From the NCBI RefSeq assembly GCF_014207745.1, contig NZ_JACHJB010000001.1, forward strand, positions 2,914,001 to 2,978,000: DNA of 64,000 bases, given 5' to 3'. The notes under the pieces are model-generated. The model saw nothing but the letters and a program-made list of their open reading frames with translations, was not told the DNA's origin and did not search any database. The stretch's first letter is position 1. Each line of letters starts with the position of its first letter. The position numbers and the translations under genes were made by a program. Below are positions 52,431-62,003 of the stretch, in pieces. The DNA is from Nonomuraea muscovyensis (GTDB lineage Bacteria; Actinomycetota; Actinomycetes; Streptosporangiales; Streptosporangiaceae).

Positions 52431-52572
52431 GGGCGTCCGGCCTTCGGGCGCGGGTTCGCGGGCCGGAGGTCTGTGGTGTGCGGGCGTGGGTTCGCGGCCG
52501 GGGGGCGTCCGGCCTTCGGGCGCGGGTTCGCGGCCGGGGGTCTGCGGTGGGCGAGCGCGGTTCCCTGGCCGG
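52431..52572. repeat. Two 72-bp direct repeat units in a gene-free stretch
   Basis: GGCGTCCGGCCTTCGGGCG and its following bases recur with period 72, after which the copies diverge. Between 52353 and 52665 there is no credible gene; open frames on both strands only reflect the high GC. The stretch separates the accessory region from the choline regulon. Confidence 0.7.
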
Positions 52573-52665
52573 CCTGCGGCGAATAGCCTGCAGCGAGTAA
52601 TCAGATATCCCGCCCCAAGTCGCCCCAAACCAGTCTTGACATCCGCACCCCACGCCCCCACTCTG

Positions 52666-52680
52666 TTGCGTATAGCGCTA
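52666..52680. promoter_or_regulatory. IclR-type operator 1 (ferredoxin operon)
   Basis: TTGCG-TATAG-CGCTA matches the consensus TTGCG-N5-CGCAA except for one base. It lies 33 bases before the ferredoxin start codon. The same core occurs at three other promoters of this cluster. Confidence 0.75.
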
Positions 52681-52712
52681 GACGTTGCTCTTTGTGAAAC
52701 CGGGGTGTGACG

Positions 52713-53063
52713 ATGATCCCAGCGTGCCCTCTCGTGTCACTGCCGCGAGGCGAGGCCCTCCGTCTCGACGTCGATCCGCCCATCGCCGTCTTCCACACCG
52801 ACGACGGCGAGATCTACGCCATCGACGACACCTGCACCCACCAGGACGCCTCCCTGGCCGACGGATGGCTGGAGGGCTGCGAGATCGAGTGCCCGCTGCA
52901 CGCCTCCCGGTTCGACCTGCGCACCGGGGAGGTGGACGCGCCGCCCGCCAAGCGGCCCGTCCGCACGCACCGGGTCGTCGTCGAGGACGACGTGGTCTAC
53001 GTCGTCCCGTCGGACGCCCCGCCCAACCTGCCTCCCGGCCTCACCCTGAAGGGACGGCCGTGA
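52713..53063 (+). CDS. Rieske [2Fe-2S] ferredoxin
   Basis: The 116-residue protein has the two Rieske ligand motifs CTHQDASL and CPLHASRF with normal spacing. It belongs to the ferredoxin components of three-part oxygenases. It should take electrons from the FAD reductase coded directly downstream and pass them to the oxygenase at 56068. The ATG at 52713 is preferred over the GTG at 52707 because GGGG ends 7 bases before the ATG. Confidence 0.9.
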   Translation: MIPACPLVSLPRGEALRLDVDPPIAVFHTDDGEIYAIDDTCTHQDASLADGWLEGCEIECPLHASRFDLRTGEVDAPPAKRPVRTHRVVVEDDVVYVVPSDAPPNLPPGLTLKGRP

Positions 53064-54244
53064 ACACTGTCTGCGTGGTCGGCGCCTCCCTGGCCGGCCT
53101 GCTCACCGCGCGCGCCCTGCGCGGCCAGGGCCACGAGGGGCGCATCGTCGTCGTCGGCGAGGAACCGCACCGGCCCTACGACCGGCCGCCCCTGTCCAAG
53201 GACTTCCTCAAGGGCGCGATCGGCGAGGCCGACCTGGCGCTGGAGGGCGAGGGCGGGGAACCGGGCATCGAGTGGCGCCTCGGCGTCGCCGCCACCGGGC
53301 TCGACGCGCCCGCCCGCCGGATCACGCTGAGCGACGGCGGGACGCTGACGGCCGACGGCATCGTGATCGCCACCGGCGCCGCCGCCCGCAGGCTGCCCGG
53401 CACCGGCGGGCTGGCCGGCGTCCACTCCCTGCGCACCCTCGACGACGCCCGCGCGCTGCGCGCCGACCTGCGCGCCGCGCGCAGGGTCGTCGTCATCGGC
53501 GGCGGCTTCATCGGCGCCGAGGTCGCCGCCACCGCCCGAGAGCTGGGCCTCGACGTCACGCTCGTCGAGTCGGGGCCGGCGCCGCTGGCGGGCGTCATCG
53601 GCCCCGCGATGGCCGGCGTCCTGGCGGGTCTGCACGAGCGGCGCGGCGTCCGGCTGATCACCGGCGCGTACGTGACCGAGGTGACCGGCACCGGCCGGGC
53701 CGACGGCGTACGGCTGGCGGACGGCACCCACCTGCCCGCGGACGTCGTCGTCGCCGGCATCGGGGCGACCCCCTGCACCGGCTGGCTGGCCGGCAGCGGA
53801 GTCGAGCTGGGTCGCGACGTGGGCGGCGGCGTGCTGTGCGACGAGGGCGGCGGCACCGGCGTCCCCGGGATCGTCGCCGTCGGCGACTGCGCCGCCTGGT
53901 ACGACCCGGCGCTCGGCCGCCACCACCGGATCGAACACTGGACCGGCGCCCGCCAGCGGGCCACGGTGGCCGCGGCGACGCTGCTGTCCGGCGGCACCGC
54001 CCGCCCGGAGCCGGCGCGCCCGCCGTACTTCTGGTCCGACCAGTACGACGTGAAGATCCAGTTCATCGGGCACCCGGGTGAGGCCGACACGGTGACCGTG
54101 GAGGAGGGCGACCCCGCGACCCACAGCTTCCTGGCCGTCTTCCGGCAGGGTGAGCGGCCCGTCGCGGTGCTGGGTGTGAACCAGGTCCGGCTGTTCACCC
54201 GCTGGCGCCGCCACATGGAGACCGCGCCGGTCCACACCGGCTGA
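53060..54244 (+). CDS. FAD-dependent ferredoxin reductase
   Basis: The 394-residue flavoprotein has [20 protein letters not shown] for [16 protein letters not shown] typical of BphA4-type reductases, [20 protein letters not shown] for NADH and [11 protein letters not shown] for the flavin tail. A C-terminal reductase domain follows. It reduces the Rieske ferredoxin with NADH. The GTG at 53060 overlaps the ferredoxin stop codon, so the two are made together. Confidence 0.92.
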   Translation: MNTVCVVGASLAGLLTARALRGQGHEGRIVVVGEEPHRPYDRPPLSKDFLKGAIGEADLALEGEGGEPGIEWRLGVAATGLDAPARRITLSDGGTLTADGIVIATGAAARRLPGTGGLAGVHSLRTLDDARALRADLRAARRVVVIGGGFIGAEVAATARELGLDVTLVESGPAPLAGVIGPAMAGVLAGLHERRGVRLITGAYVTEVTGTGRADGVRLADGTHLPADVVVAGIGATPCTGWLAGSGVELGRDVGGGVLCDEGGGTGVPGIVAVGDCAAWYDPALGRHHRIEHWTGARQRATVAAATLLSGGTARPEPARPPYFWSDQYDVKIQFIGHPGEADTVTVEEGDPATHSFLAVFRQGERPVAVLGVNQVRLFTRWRRHMETAPVHTG

Positions 54245-54260
54245 GACAGGAGTGAATCGT

Positions 54261-55346
54261 ATGGCTCATGAAGTACGCGGCGTCGTCGCCACGGGCAAGG
54301 GCAAGCCGGTCGGACTGGAGACCGTCCTGGTGCCGGACCCCGGGCCGGGCGAGGCCCTGGTCAAGGTGCAGGCGTGCGGCGTCTGCCACACCGACCTGCA
54401 CTACCGCGAGGGCGGCATCAACGACGACTTCCCGTTCCTGCTCGGCCACGAGGCCGCCGGAGTGGTCGAGGCCGTCGGTCCGGACGTCACCGGCGTCGCG
54501 CCGGGCGACTTCGTCGTCCTCAACTGGCGGGCGGTGTGCGGGTCCTGCCGCGCCTGCCTGCGGGGCCGCCCGCAGTACTGTTTCGCCACCCACAACGCCA
54601 CCCAGAAGATGACCCTGGCGGACGGCACGCCGCTCAGCCCGGCGCTGGGCATCGGCGCGTTCGCCGAGAAGACGCTGGTGGCGGCCGGCCAGTGCACCAA
54701 GGTGGACCCGGCCGCCAGCCCGGCCGCCGCGGGGCTGCTCGGCTGCGGCGTGATGGCCGGGCTCGGCGCGGCCGTGAACACCGGCGCCGTCGGCCGCGGC
54801 GACTCGGTCGCGGTCATCGGCTGCGGCGGCGTCGGCAACGCGGCCATCGCCGGGGCGAGGCTGGCGGGCGCCTCCAGGATCATCGCGGTGGACGTGGACG
54901 ACCGCAAGCTGGAGTGGGCGCGCGGCTTCGGTGCCACCGACACGGTCAACTCCCGTGAGAGCGACCCGGTCGAGGCGATCCGCGACCTCACCGGCGGGTT
55001 CGGGGCCGACGTGGTCATCGAGGCCGTCGGCCGGCCCGAGACCTACCGGCAGGCCTTCTACGCCCGCGACCTGGCGGGCACGGTCGTGCTGGTGGGGGTG
55101 CCGACGCCGGAGATGACGCTGGAGCTGCCGCTGCTCGACGTGTTCGGCCGGGGCGGCTCGCTGAAGTCGTCCTGGTACGGCGACTGCCTGCCGAGCCGCG
55201 ACTTCCCGATGCTCGTCGACCTGTTCCTGCAGGGCCGTTTCGACCTCGACGCGTTCGTCACCGAGACGATCCGGCTCGACCAGGTCGAGGAGGCGTTCGC
55301 CAAGATGCACCGCGGCGAGGTGCTGCGGTCGGTGGTGGTGCTGTGA
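54261..55346 (+). CDS. mscR: S-(hydroxymethyl)mycothiol dehydrogenase (formaldehyde dehydrogenase)
   Basis: The 361-residue class III-like alcohol dehydrogenase has catalytic zinc ligands in [14 protein letters not shown] and GHEAAGVVE, and structural zinc cysteines in [35 protein letters not shown] and [14 protein letters not shown] are features of MscR. The enzyme oxidises the spontaneous adduct of formaldehyde and mycothiol to S-formylmycothiol with NAD. Its place between oxygenase components and the oxygenase fits disposal of formaldehyde made by demethylation. AGGAG lies 9 bases before the ATG. Confidence 0.93.
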   Translation: MAHEVRGVVATGKGKPVGLETVLVPDPGPGEALVKVQACGVCHTDLHYREGGINDDFPFLLGHEAAGVVEAVGPDVTGVAPGDFVVLNWRAVCGSCRACLRGRPQYCFATHNATQKMTLADGTPLSPALGIGAFAEKTLVAAGQCTKVDPAASPAAAGLLGCGVMAGLGAAVNTGAVGRGDSVAVIGCGGVGNAAIAGARLAGASRIIAVDVDDRKLEWARGFGATDTVNSRESDPVEAIRDLTGGFGADVVIEAVGRPETYRQAFYARDLAGTVVLVGVPTPEMTLELPLLDVFGRGGSLKSSWYGDCLPSRDFPMLVDLFLQGRFDLDAFVTETIRLDQVEEAFAKMHRGEVLRSVVVL

Positions 55347-55416
55347 TGGATCCGCAGCGTAGCGAGGACATCCGTCACAGCTTCGCCGGGCGGAGCGCGG
55401 CCGGGGAGGCACTGTG

Positions 55417-56040
55417 ATGCGGGTGGAACGGCTGGTCACCTCGGGGACGTTCAGCCTGGACGGCGGGACGTGGGAGGTCGACAACAACGTCTGGCTGCTG
55501 GGCGACGACGACGAGGTGCTCGTCATCGACGCCGCGCACGACGCCGAGGCGATCGAGCGGGCGGTGGCCGGGCGCGCGGTGCGGGCGATCGTCAGCACGC
55601 ACGCCCACGACGACCACGTGAACGCCGCGCCCGGCCTGGCCGCCCGCACGGGCGCGCCCGTGCTGCTGCACCCGGACGACGACGTGCTGTGGAAGCTCGC
55701 GCACCCCTCCGCCACCCCGGACGGGGAGCTGGCGAACGGCCAGGTCCTGCGGGTCGGCGGCACGGCCGTGCACGTGCTGCACACCCCGGGCCACGCGCCG
55801 GGCGCCGTCTGCCTGTATGTGCCCGAGCTGGGCGTGCTCTTCTCGGGTGACACCCTCTTCCAGGGCGGGCCGGGCGCGACGGGCCGGTCCCACAGCGACT
55901 TCCCCACGATCATCGCGTCGATCAGCCGCACCCTGCTCACGCTGCCCGCCGAGACGGTGGTGCACACCGGGCACGGCGACGACACCGGCATCGGAGCCGA
56001 GGCTCCGCACCTAGAGGACTGGATCCGCCGCGGACACTGA
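55417..56040 (+). CDS. Metallo-beta-lactamase fold hydrolase, probable S-formylmycothiol hydrolase
   Basis: The 207-residue protein has the HxHxDH motif in STHAHDDHVNAA and further metal ligands in HTPGHAPGA and FSGDTLF, plus a C-terminal HTGHGDDT. It resembles glyoxalase II-type hydrolases. A gene of this type follows mscR in mycobacteria and is thought to split S-formylmycothiol into formate and mycothiol. The ATG at 55417 lies 7 bases after GGGGAGG, which decides against the GTG just before it. Confidence 0.85.
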   Translation: MRVERLVTSGTFSLDGGTWEVDNNVWLLGDDDEVLVIDAAHDAEAIERAVAGRAVRAIVSTHAHDDHVNAAPGLAARTGAPVLLHPDDDVLWKLAHPSATPDGELANGQVLRVGGTAVHVLHTPGHAPGAVCLYVPELGVLFSGDTLFQGGPGATGRSHSDFPTIIASISRTLLTLPAETVVHTGHGDDTGIGAEAPHLEDWIRRGH

Positions 56041-56067
56041 CCCGGCCCCTCACGAAGGAGTAGTCCC

Positions 56068-57183
56068 GTGACCACCACCACGACCTCCAGCGTCATCCCC
56101 ACCCTGCCGGGCCGCTACTACACCGACCCCGACCTGTTCGCGCTGGAGCAGCAGAACATCTTCGAGGCGATGTGGTTCTGCGCGGTCCGCTCGTCCGACC
56201 TGCCGAAGCCCGGCGCGTTCCGGACGGTCCAGGTCGGCGCCGAGAGCATCCTGATCACGCGGGCCCGCGACGGGTCGGCCCGCGCCTTCTACAACGTGTG
56301 CCGGCACCGCGGCGCCACCCTGTGCACGGAGGAGTCGGGCGAGGTCAAGCGAGCCTTCCAGTGCCCGTACCACGCCTGGACGTACGACCTCGACGGCAAG
56401 CTGGTCGCGGCGCCCAACCTGACCAAGATGGCCGACCTGGACCGGGTTCACTACGGCCTGGTCAAGGTGCACGTGCGTGAGTGGCTCGGCTACGTGTGGG
56501 TGTGCCTGGCCGACGAGCCGCCGTCGTTCGAGCAGGACGTGCAGGGCGCGGTGGCCGAACGGCTGGGCGCGGTCGAGCTGATCGACAACTATGACGTGGC
56601 CAACCTGCAGGTGGGCCGGCGGATCGTCTACGACGTCAAGGCCAACTGGAAGCTCATCGTCGAGAACTTCATGGAGTGCTACCACTGCGCGACCATCCAC
56701 CCCGAGCTGACCGAGGTGCTGCCGGAGTTCGCCGACGGCTACGCGGCGCAGTACTTCGTCGGCCACGGCGCGGAGTTCGGCGAGGAGGTCAAGGGCTTCA
56801 CGGTGGACGGCTCGGCCGGGCTGGACCGCATCCCGGGCGTGAGCGAGGAGCAGGACCGGCGCTACTACGCCATCACGATCAAGCCGCAGGTCTTCATCAA
56901 CCTCGTCCCCGACCACGTTATCCTGCACCGCATGTTCCCCCTCGCCGTTGATCGCACGGTCGTCGAGTGCGACTGGCTCTACCTGCCCGACGTGGTGGCG
57001 AGCGGCAAGGATCTGGACAAGTCGGTGGAGCTGTTCCACCGGGTCAACGAGCAGGACTTCGAGGCGTGCGAGCGCTGCCAGCCGGCGATGAGCTCGCGGA
57101 CCTACCGGGAGGGCGGCGTGCTGGTGCCGAGCGAGCACCACATCGGCGCCTTCCACGAGTGGGTCCAGGAACGGATCGGGTGA
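56068..57183 (+). CDS. gbcA: Rieske-type oxygenase alpha subunit, probable glycine betaine monooxygenase
   Basis: The 371-residue protein has the Rieske ligands CRHRG and CPYHAW and the mononuclear iron site in NWKLIVENFMECYHCATIHP, with two His ligands; a downstream acidic residue would complete it. It belongs to the ring-hydroxylating oxygenase family, in the branch that demethylates quaternary amines (GbcA, stachydrine and carnitine oxygenases). The choline genes nearby make glycine betaine the best guess, giving dimethylglycine and formaldehyde. Carnitine or another betaine cannot be excluded. GTG start after GAAGGAG. Confidence 0.82.
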   Translation: MTTTTTSSVIPTLPGRYYTDPDLFALEQQNIFEAMWFCAVRSSDLPKPGAFRTVQVGAESILITRARDGSARAFYNVCRHRGATLCTEESGEVKRAFQCPYHAWTYDLDGKLVAAPNLTKMADLDRVHYGLVKVHVREWLGYVWVCLADEPPSFEQDVQGAVAERLGAVELIDNYDVANLQVGRRIVYDVKANWKLIVENFMECYHCATIHPELTEVLPEFADGYAAQYFVGHGAEFGEEVKGFTVDGSAGLDRIPGVSEEQDRRYYAITIKPQVFINLVPDHVILHRMFPLAVDRTVVECDWLYLPDVVASGKDLDKSVELFHRVNEQDFEACERCQPAMSSRTYREGGVLVPSEHHIGAFHEWVQERIG

Positions 57184-59435
57184 TCGTGACGGGCGACGAC
57201 GAGGACGCGCGGCTGCGGGTCAGCGGGCCGAAGGACTGGGCGGGCGGGCTGCCCGCGGTGGGCAACGCGATGCGGATCGCCCAGCGCGAGATGGGCGTCG
57301 CCCGCACCACCCGCACGCTGCTGCGGGTCAACCAGAAGGACGGCTTCGACTGCCCCGGCTGCGCCTGGCCGGAGGGCACGCACCGCAGCCCCGCCGAGTT
57401 CTGCGAGAACGGCGCGAAGGCCGTCGCCGAGGAGGCCACGACCCGCCGGGTGACGCCGGAGTTCTTCGCCGCGCACCCGGTGGACGACCTGGCCGTGCGG
57501 ACCGACCACTGGCTCGGCGGGCAGGGCCGGCTCACCGAGCCGATGCACAAGCCGGCCGGGTCCGACCACTACGTGCCGGTGAGCTGGGAGGCGGCGTTCG
57601 AGATCGTCGCCAGGGAGCTGCGCGCGCTCGGCGGCCCCGACGAGGCCGTGTTCTACACCTCCGGTCGCACCTCCAACGAGGCGGCCTTCGCCTACCAGCT
57701 CCTCGTGCGCCGGCTGGGCACCAACAACCTGCCCGACTGCTCCAACATGTGCCACGAGTCCAGCGGTTCGGCGCTCACCGAGACGCTGGGCATCGGCAAG
57801 GGCACGGTGTCGCTGGACGACCTGCACCGCGCCGAGCTGATCCTCGTGGTGGGCCAGAACCCCGGCACCAACCACCCCCGCATGCTCACCGCCCTGGAGA
57901 AGGCCAAGCGCGGCGGGGCGCGGATCATCGCCGTCAACCCGCTGCCCGAAGCGGGCCTGCTGCGCTTCAAGAACCCGCAGCGCCCCTCCGGGCTGGGGCG
58001 CGGCACGGCGCTCGCCGACAGGTTCCTGCAGATCAGGCTCAACGGCGACCTGGCGCTGTTCCAGGCGCTGTCGTCGCTGCTGCTCGACAGCCCCGACCGG
58101 GCGTTCGTCGAGCAGCACACGCACGGGTTCGAGGCGTGGGCGGAGCACATCCGCGGCCTCGACTGGGACCGGGTCCTCGCCGCGACCGGCCTGACCCGGG
58201 CCGAGGTCGAGGAGACGGCCGCCGACGTCCGCGCGGCCGGCTCGGTGGTCGTCTGCTGGGCCATGGGCCTGACCCAGCACCGCAACTCGGTTGCGACGAT
58301 CCGCGAGGTGGTCAACTTCCTGCTGCTGCGCGGCAACGTGGGCCGGCCGGGGGCGGGGGTGTGTCCGGTGCGCGGCCACTCCAACGTGCAGGGCGACCGG
58401 ACGATGGGCATCTACGAGAAGCCCTCGGCCGCCTTCCTCGACGCGCTCGGCGAGGAGTTCGGCTTCGAGCCGCCGCGCCGCCACGGTCTCGACACGGTCG
58501 AGGCGATCCGGGCCATGCGCGACGGCGGCGTGAAGGTCTTCTTCGGCATGGGCGGCAACTTCGTCCGGGCGACCCCCGACAGCGCGGTGACCGAGGCGGC
58601 GCTGCGCCGTACCCGGCTGACCGTGCAGGTGTCCACCAAGCTCAACCGGTCGCACGCGGTGTGCGGCGAGGAGGCGCTGATCCTGCCGACCCTGGGCCGC
58701 ACCGAGCGCGACCCCGGCGGCTACGTGACGGTCGAGGACTCGATGGGGCTCGTGCACGCCTCGCGGGGCAGGCTCAAGCCGGCCTCGCCGCACCTGCTGC
58801 CCGAGGTGGCCATCGTCTGCCGGCTGGCACGGGCGGTCTTCGGCGACGACCCGCACGTGCCATGGGCGGAGTTCGAGCACGACTACGGCGCGATCAGGGA
58901 TCGGATCGAGCGGGTGATCCCCGGGTTCGAGGACTTCAACGCGCGGGCGCCGGGCGGGTTCGCGCTGCCGAACGCGCCGCGCGACGAGCGCCGCTTCCCT
59001 ACCGCCACCGGCCGCGCCAACTTCACCGTCAACGAGCTGGAGGTGCTCAGCGTCCCGCCGGGCAGGCTGCTGCTGCAGACGGTCCGCAGCCACGACCAGT
59101 ACAACACCACCGTGTACGGCCTCGACGACCGCTACCGGGGGGTGAAGGCGGGTCGCAGGGTGGTGTTCGTGCACCCGGACGACCTGGCCGAGCGCGGCCT
59201 GGCCGACGGTGAGGTGGTGGACCTGGTCAGCGAGTGGCCCGACGGGGAGCGCACGGCCGAGGGGTTCAGGGTGATCTCCTACCCCACGGCCAGGGGCTGC
59301 TGCGCGGCCTACTTCCCGGAGACGAACGTGCTGGTGCCGCTCGACTCGGTGGCCGAGACGTCCAACACCCCGACGTCGAAGAGCGTGGTGATCCGGCTGG
59401 TCAGGGCTGACCCGCGTACCCCAGGCGGCGGCTGA
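57180..59435 (+). CDS. Molybdopterin oxidoreductase, FdhF/YdeP family (formate dehydrogenase-like)
   Basis: The 751-residue protein begins with a cysteine pair in DGFDCPGCAWPE and has the bis-MGD core: YTSGRTSNEAAFAYQLL, CSNMCHESSGSALTETLG and VGQNPGTNHPRM. The Cys in NMCHESS aligns with the selenocysteine position of formate dehydrogenase H, so it is a likely molybdenum ligand. NVGRPGAGVCPVRGHSNVQG follows. An electron-transfer subunit is not coded nearby. In this cluster formate is the expected substrate, but YdeP relatives are not well characterised. The GTG at 57180 overlaps the oxygenase stop codon. Confidence 0.82.
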   Translation: MIVTGDDEDARLRVSGPKDWAGGLPAVGNAMRIAQREMGVARTTRTLLRVNQKDGFDCPGCAWPEGTHRSPAEFCENGAKAVAEEATTRRVTPEFFAAHPVDDLAVRTDHWLGGQGRLTEPMHKPAGSDHYVPVSWEAAFEIVARELRALGGPDEAVFYTSGRTSNEAAFAYQLLVRRLGTNNLPDCSNMCHESSGSALTETLGIGKGTVSLDDLHRAELILVVGQNPGTNHPRMLTALEKAKRGGARIIAVNPLPEAGLLRFKNPQRPSGLGRGTALADRFLQIRLNGDLALFQALSSLLLDSPDRAFVEQHTHGFEAWAEHIRGLDWDRVLAATGLTRAEVEETAADVRAAGSVVVCWAMGLTQHRNSVATIREVVNFLLLRGNVGRPGAGVCPVRGHSNVQGDRTMGIYEKPSAAFLDALGEEFGFEPPRRHGLDTVEAIRAMRDGGVKVFFGMGGNFVRATPDSAVTEAALRRTRLTVQVSTKLNRSHAVCGEEALILPTLGRTERDPGGYVTVEDSMGLVHASRGRLKPASPHLLPEVAIVCRLARAVFGDDPHVPWAEFEHDYGAIRDRIERVIPGFEDFNARAPGGFALPNAPRDERRFPTATGRANFTVNELEVLSVPPGRLLLQTVRSHDQYNTTVYGLDDRYRGVKAGRRVVFVHPDDLAERGLADGEVVDLVSEWPDGERTAEGFRVISYPTARGCCAAYFPETNVLVPLDSVAETSNTPTSKSVVIRLVRADPRTPGGG

Positions 59436-60180
59436 TCTCCTCGGCGCCCCTGATCAGGAGGGGGGCGAGCTCGTGCATGCGCTCGGCGCTGAAGCGGTAG
59501 GCCGGGCCGGAGGCGCTGACGGCGGCGACGACCTCGCCGTGGTAGGAGCGGATGGGCGCGGCCATCGCGTTCAGCCCCTCCTCCAGCTCCTCCAGGCAGA
59601 AGGCGTAGCCCGTGCGGCGCGTCTCGGCGAACTGCAGCTCCAGCGCGTCGAGGTCGGTGATCGTCTTGGGCGTGAAGCTCTCCAGCTCGCCCACGGCGAG
59701 CAGCCGCTCGCGCTCGCGCGCGTCCTGGTGGGCGACCAGCGCCTTGCCGCTGGAGGTGGCGTGCAGCGGGGTGATCTGGCCGACCCAGTTGTACGCCGTG
59801 ACGGCCGAGGGGCCGCGTACCTGGTCGAGGTTGACCGCGTGGGCGGAGCGCAGCACGGCGATGTTGACCGTCTCGCCGACCTCCTCGGCCAGCCGCTGGC
59901 AGACCGGCCGGGCGCGGCCGATGATGTCCATCTGCGTGCTGACGCCGCCGGCCAGGCGGATGATGCCGAACCCGAGGCGGTACTTGCCGCGGTCCTCGGC
60001 CTGCTCCACCAGGCCGCGCGCCTCCAGCGCGCCGAGCAGCCGGAAGGCGGTCGACTTGTGCACGTCGATCTCGGCTGCGACCTCGCTCACGCCGGCCTCG
60101 CCGCGCCGGGACAGGATCTCCAGCACGCTGATGGCCCGGTCGACGGACTGCACGCCTCCACTGCCCGAATCGTTGCTCAT
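59401..60180 (-). CDS. IclR-family regulator of the choline/betaine cluster
   Basis: The 259-residue protein has an IclR winged helix at about residues 10-70 (SVDRAISVLEILSRRGEAGV; DVHKSTAFRLLGALEARGLV) and an effector domain with HATSSGKAL and CLEELEEGLNAMAAPI. It lies between the oxygenase operon and betA, divergent from betA with 128 bases between starts. A shared 15-bp inverted repeat lies upstream of four transcription units, including this divergent gap, so it is the most likely owner of that site. The last 35 bases overlap the end of the convergent molybdoenzyme gene. Confidence 0.92.
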   Translation of the reverse strand: MSNDSGSGGVQSVDRAISVLEILSRRGEAGVSEVAAEIDVHKSTAFRLLGALEARGLVEQAEDRGKYRLGFGIIRLAGGVSTQMDIIGRARPVCQRLAEEVGETVNIAVLRSAHAVNLDQVRGPSAVTAYNWVGQITPLHATSSGKALVAHQDARERERLLAVGELESFTPKTITDLDALELQFAETRRTGYAFCLEELEEGLNAMAAPIRSYHGEVVAAVSASGPAYRFSAERMHELAPLLIRGAEEISRRLGYAGQP

Positions 60181-60258
60181 AGCGAAACTGTAAGTGCTAC
60201 GGGCAACCTTGTGTGAACAGATGCCCAAAAGATCTCCTGTTGCGAGTAGTGAAACGCG

Positions 60259-60273
60259 ATGCGTATAGCGCTA
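60259..60273. promoter_or_regulatory. IclR-type operator 2 (iclR-betA gap)
   Basis: ATGCG-TATAG-CGCTA has the same centre as site 1. It is flanked by GTGAAACG repeats at 60250 and 60281. Its position lets one bound regulator control both betA and its own gene. Confidence 0.7.
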
Positions 60274-60308
60274 CGATTCGGTGAAACGTGCGATGAGACG
60301 AGGCACCA

Positions 60309-61946
60309 ATGACGTCACAGCAGTACGACTTCGTCATCGTCGGAGGAGGCTCGGCGGGCTGCGCCCTGGCCAACCGGCTCTCCGCGGACCCCGGCACGCG
60401 GGTGCTGGTCCTGGAGGCGGGCCGTCCCGACTATCCGTGGGACGTGTTCATCCACATGCCGGCCGCGCTGCCGTTTCCCATCGGCAACCGCTTCTACGAC
60501 TGGCGCTACGAGTCCGAGCCGGAGCCGCACATGCGCGGGCGGCGCATCTACCACGCGCGCGGCAAGGTCCTCGGCGGCTCCAGCAGCATCAACGGCATGA
60601 TCTTCCAGCGCGGCAACCCGCTCGACTACGAGCGCTGGGGCGCCGACCCCGGCATGAAGAGCTGGGACTACGCGCACTGCCTGCCGTACTTCAGGCGGAT
60701 GGAGAACTGCCTGGCCGACCCCGGCACCCCCTTCCGCGGCCATGACGGACCGCTGGCGCTGGAACGCGGGCCCGCGGCCACCCCCCTGTTCGAGGCGTTC
60801 TTCGAGGCCGTCCAGCAGGCCGGCTACCCGCTCACCGACGACGTCAACGGCTACCGGCAGGAGGGCTTCGCCAGGTTCGACCGCAACATCCGGCGGGGCC
60901 GCCGGCTCAGCGCCGCCCGCGCCTACCTGCACCCGGTGCTGGGGCGCCCCAACCTCACGGTCAGGACGCGCGCGCTCGTCTCCAGGGTGCTCTTCGAGGG
61001 CACGCGGGCCGTCGGGGTCGAGTACGACGGCGGCACCGTGCGCGCCAAGGAGGTCGTCCTGTGCGGCGGCGCCATCAACTCGCCGCAGCTCCTGCAGCTG
61101 TCCGGCGTCGGCAACGCCGCGGAGCTGGGCGCACTCGGCGTCCGCGTCGTGCACGACCTGCCGGGCGTCGGGGAGAACCTCCAGGACCACCTGGAGGTCT
61201 ACATCCAGCACGGCTGCTCCCAGCCCGTCTCCATGCAGCCCAACCTGCAGAAGTGGCGCCACCCGTGGATCGGCGCCCAGTGGCTGTTCGCCCGCAGGGG
61301 GCCCGGCGCCACCAACCACTTCGAGGCCGGCGGGTTCGTGCGGAGCAACGACGACGTCGACTACCCCAACCTGATGTTCCACTTCCTGCCCATCGCCGTC
61401 CGCTACGACGGCTCCGCCCCGGCGGGCGGGCACGGTTACCAGGTGCACGTCGGGCCGATGTACTCGGACGCCCGCGGCACGGTGAAGATCAAGAGTACGG
61501 ACCCGCGGCAGCACCCCGCGCTGCGCTTCAACTACCTGTCCACCGACCAGGACCGGCGCGAGTGGGTGGAGGCCGTCCGGGTGGCCCGCGACATCCTCGG
61601 CCAACCGGCGCTGGGCGCGTACAGCACCGGGGAGCTGTCACCCGGTCCGTCCGTCGAGACCGACGAGGAGATCCTCGACTGGGTGGCCAGGGACGGTGAG
61701 ACGGCCCTGCATCCCTCGTGCACGGCCCGCATGGGCGTGGACGAGATGTCCGTGGTGGACCCCGAGACGATGCGCGTGCACGGCGTGGACGGGCTGCGCG
61801 TGGTGGACGCCTCGGTGATGCCGTACGTCACCAACGGCAACATCTACGCGCCCGTCATGATGCTCGCGGAGAAGGCGGCCGACCTCATCCTCGGCAACAC
61901 GCCGCTCGCGCCCGAGACGACGGAGTTCTATCGGCACCGCGCGTGA
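60309..61946 (+). CDS. betA: Choline dehydrogenase (GMC oxidoreductase)
   Basis: The 545-residue flavoenzyme has the FAD motif [18 protein letters not shown], the GMC signature [16 protein letters not shown], and a C-terminal catalytic region with HPSCTARMG and [20 protein letters not shown], which is the BetA pattern. It oxidises choline to betaine aldehyde and often further to betaine at the inner membrane. It is monocistronic: an IclR site lies upstream and a strong hairpin follows the stop codon. Confidence 0.93.
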   Translation: MTSQQYDFVIVGGGSAGCALANRLSADPGTRVLVLEAGRPDYPWDVFIHMPAALPFPIGNRFYDWRYESEPEPHMRGRRIYHARGKVLGGSSSINGMIFQRGNPLDYERWGADPGMKSWDYAHCLPYFRRMENCLADPGTPFRGHDGPLALERGPAATPLFEAFFEAVQQAGYPLTDDVNGYRQEGFARFDRNIRRGRRLSAARAYLHPVLGRPNLTVRTRALVSRVLFEGTRAVGVEYDGGTVRAKEVVLCGGAINSPQLLQLSGVGNAAELGALGVRVVHDLPGVGENLQDHLEVYIQHGCSQPVSMQPNLQKWRHPWIGAQWLFARRGPGATNHFEAGGFVRSNDDVDYPNLMFHFLPIAVRYDGSAPAGGHGYQVHVGPMYSDARGTVKIKSTDPRQHPALRFNYLSTDQDRREWVEAVRVARDILGQPALGAYSTGELSPGPSVETDEEILDWVARDGETALHPSCTARMGVDEMSVVDPETMRVHGVDGLRVVDASVMPYVTNGNIYAPVMMLAEKAADLILGNTPLAPETTEFYRHRA

Positions 61947-61947
61947 A

Positions 61948-61983
61948 GGAGGCGGTGGGGGCCGCCGCGCCCCCACCGCCTCC
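61948..61983. terminator. Strong bidirectional hairpin between betA and purU
   Basis: A 14-bp perfect stem (GGAGGCGGTGGGGG with its complement) closes a short GC-rich loop, 2 bases after the betA stop and 21 bases after the purU stop on the other strand. It has no T-run but its strength suits factor-independent termination in actinomycetes. Confidence 0.8.
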
Positions 61984-62003
61984 CGCTTCACGCGTCTCCC
62001 GCC

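Noticed and set aside
52357..52653. Reverse frame of 98 codons in the gene-free stretch
   Set aside because: It follows the 72-bp repeats, is Arg/Pro-rich and lacks a ribosome site and family similarity.
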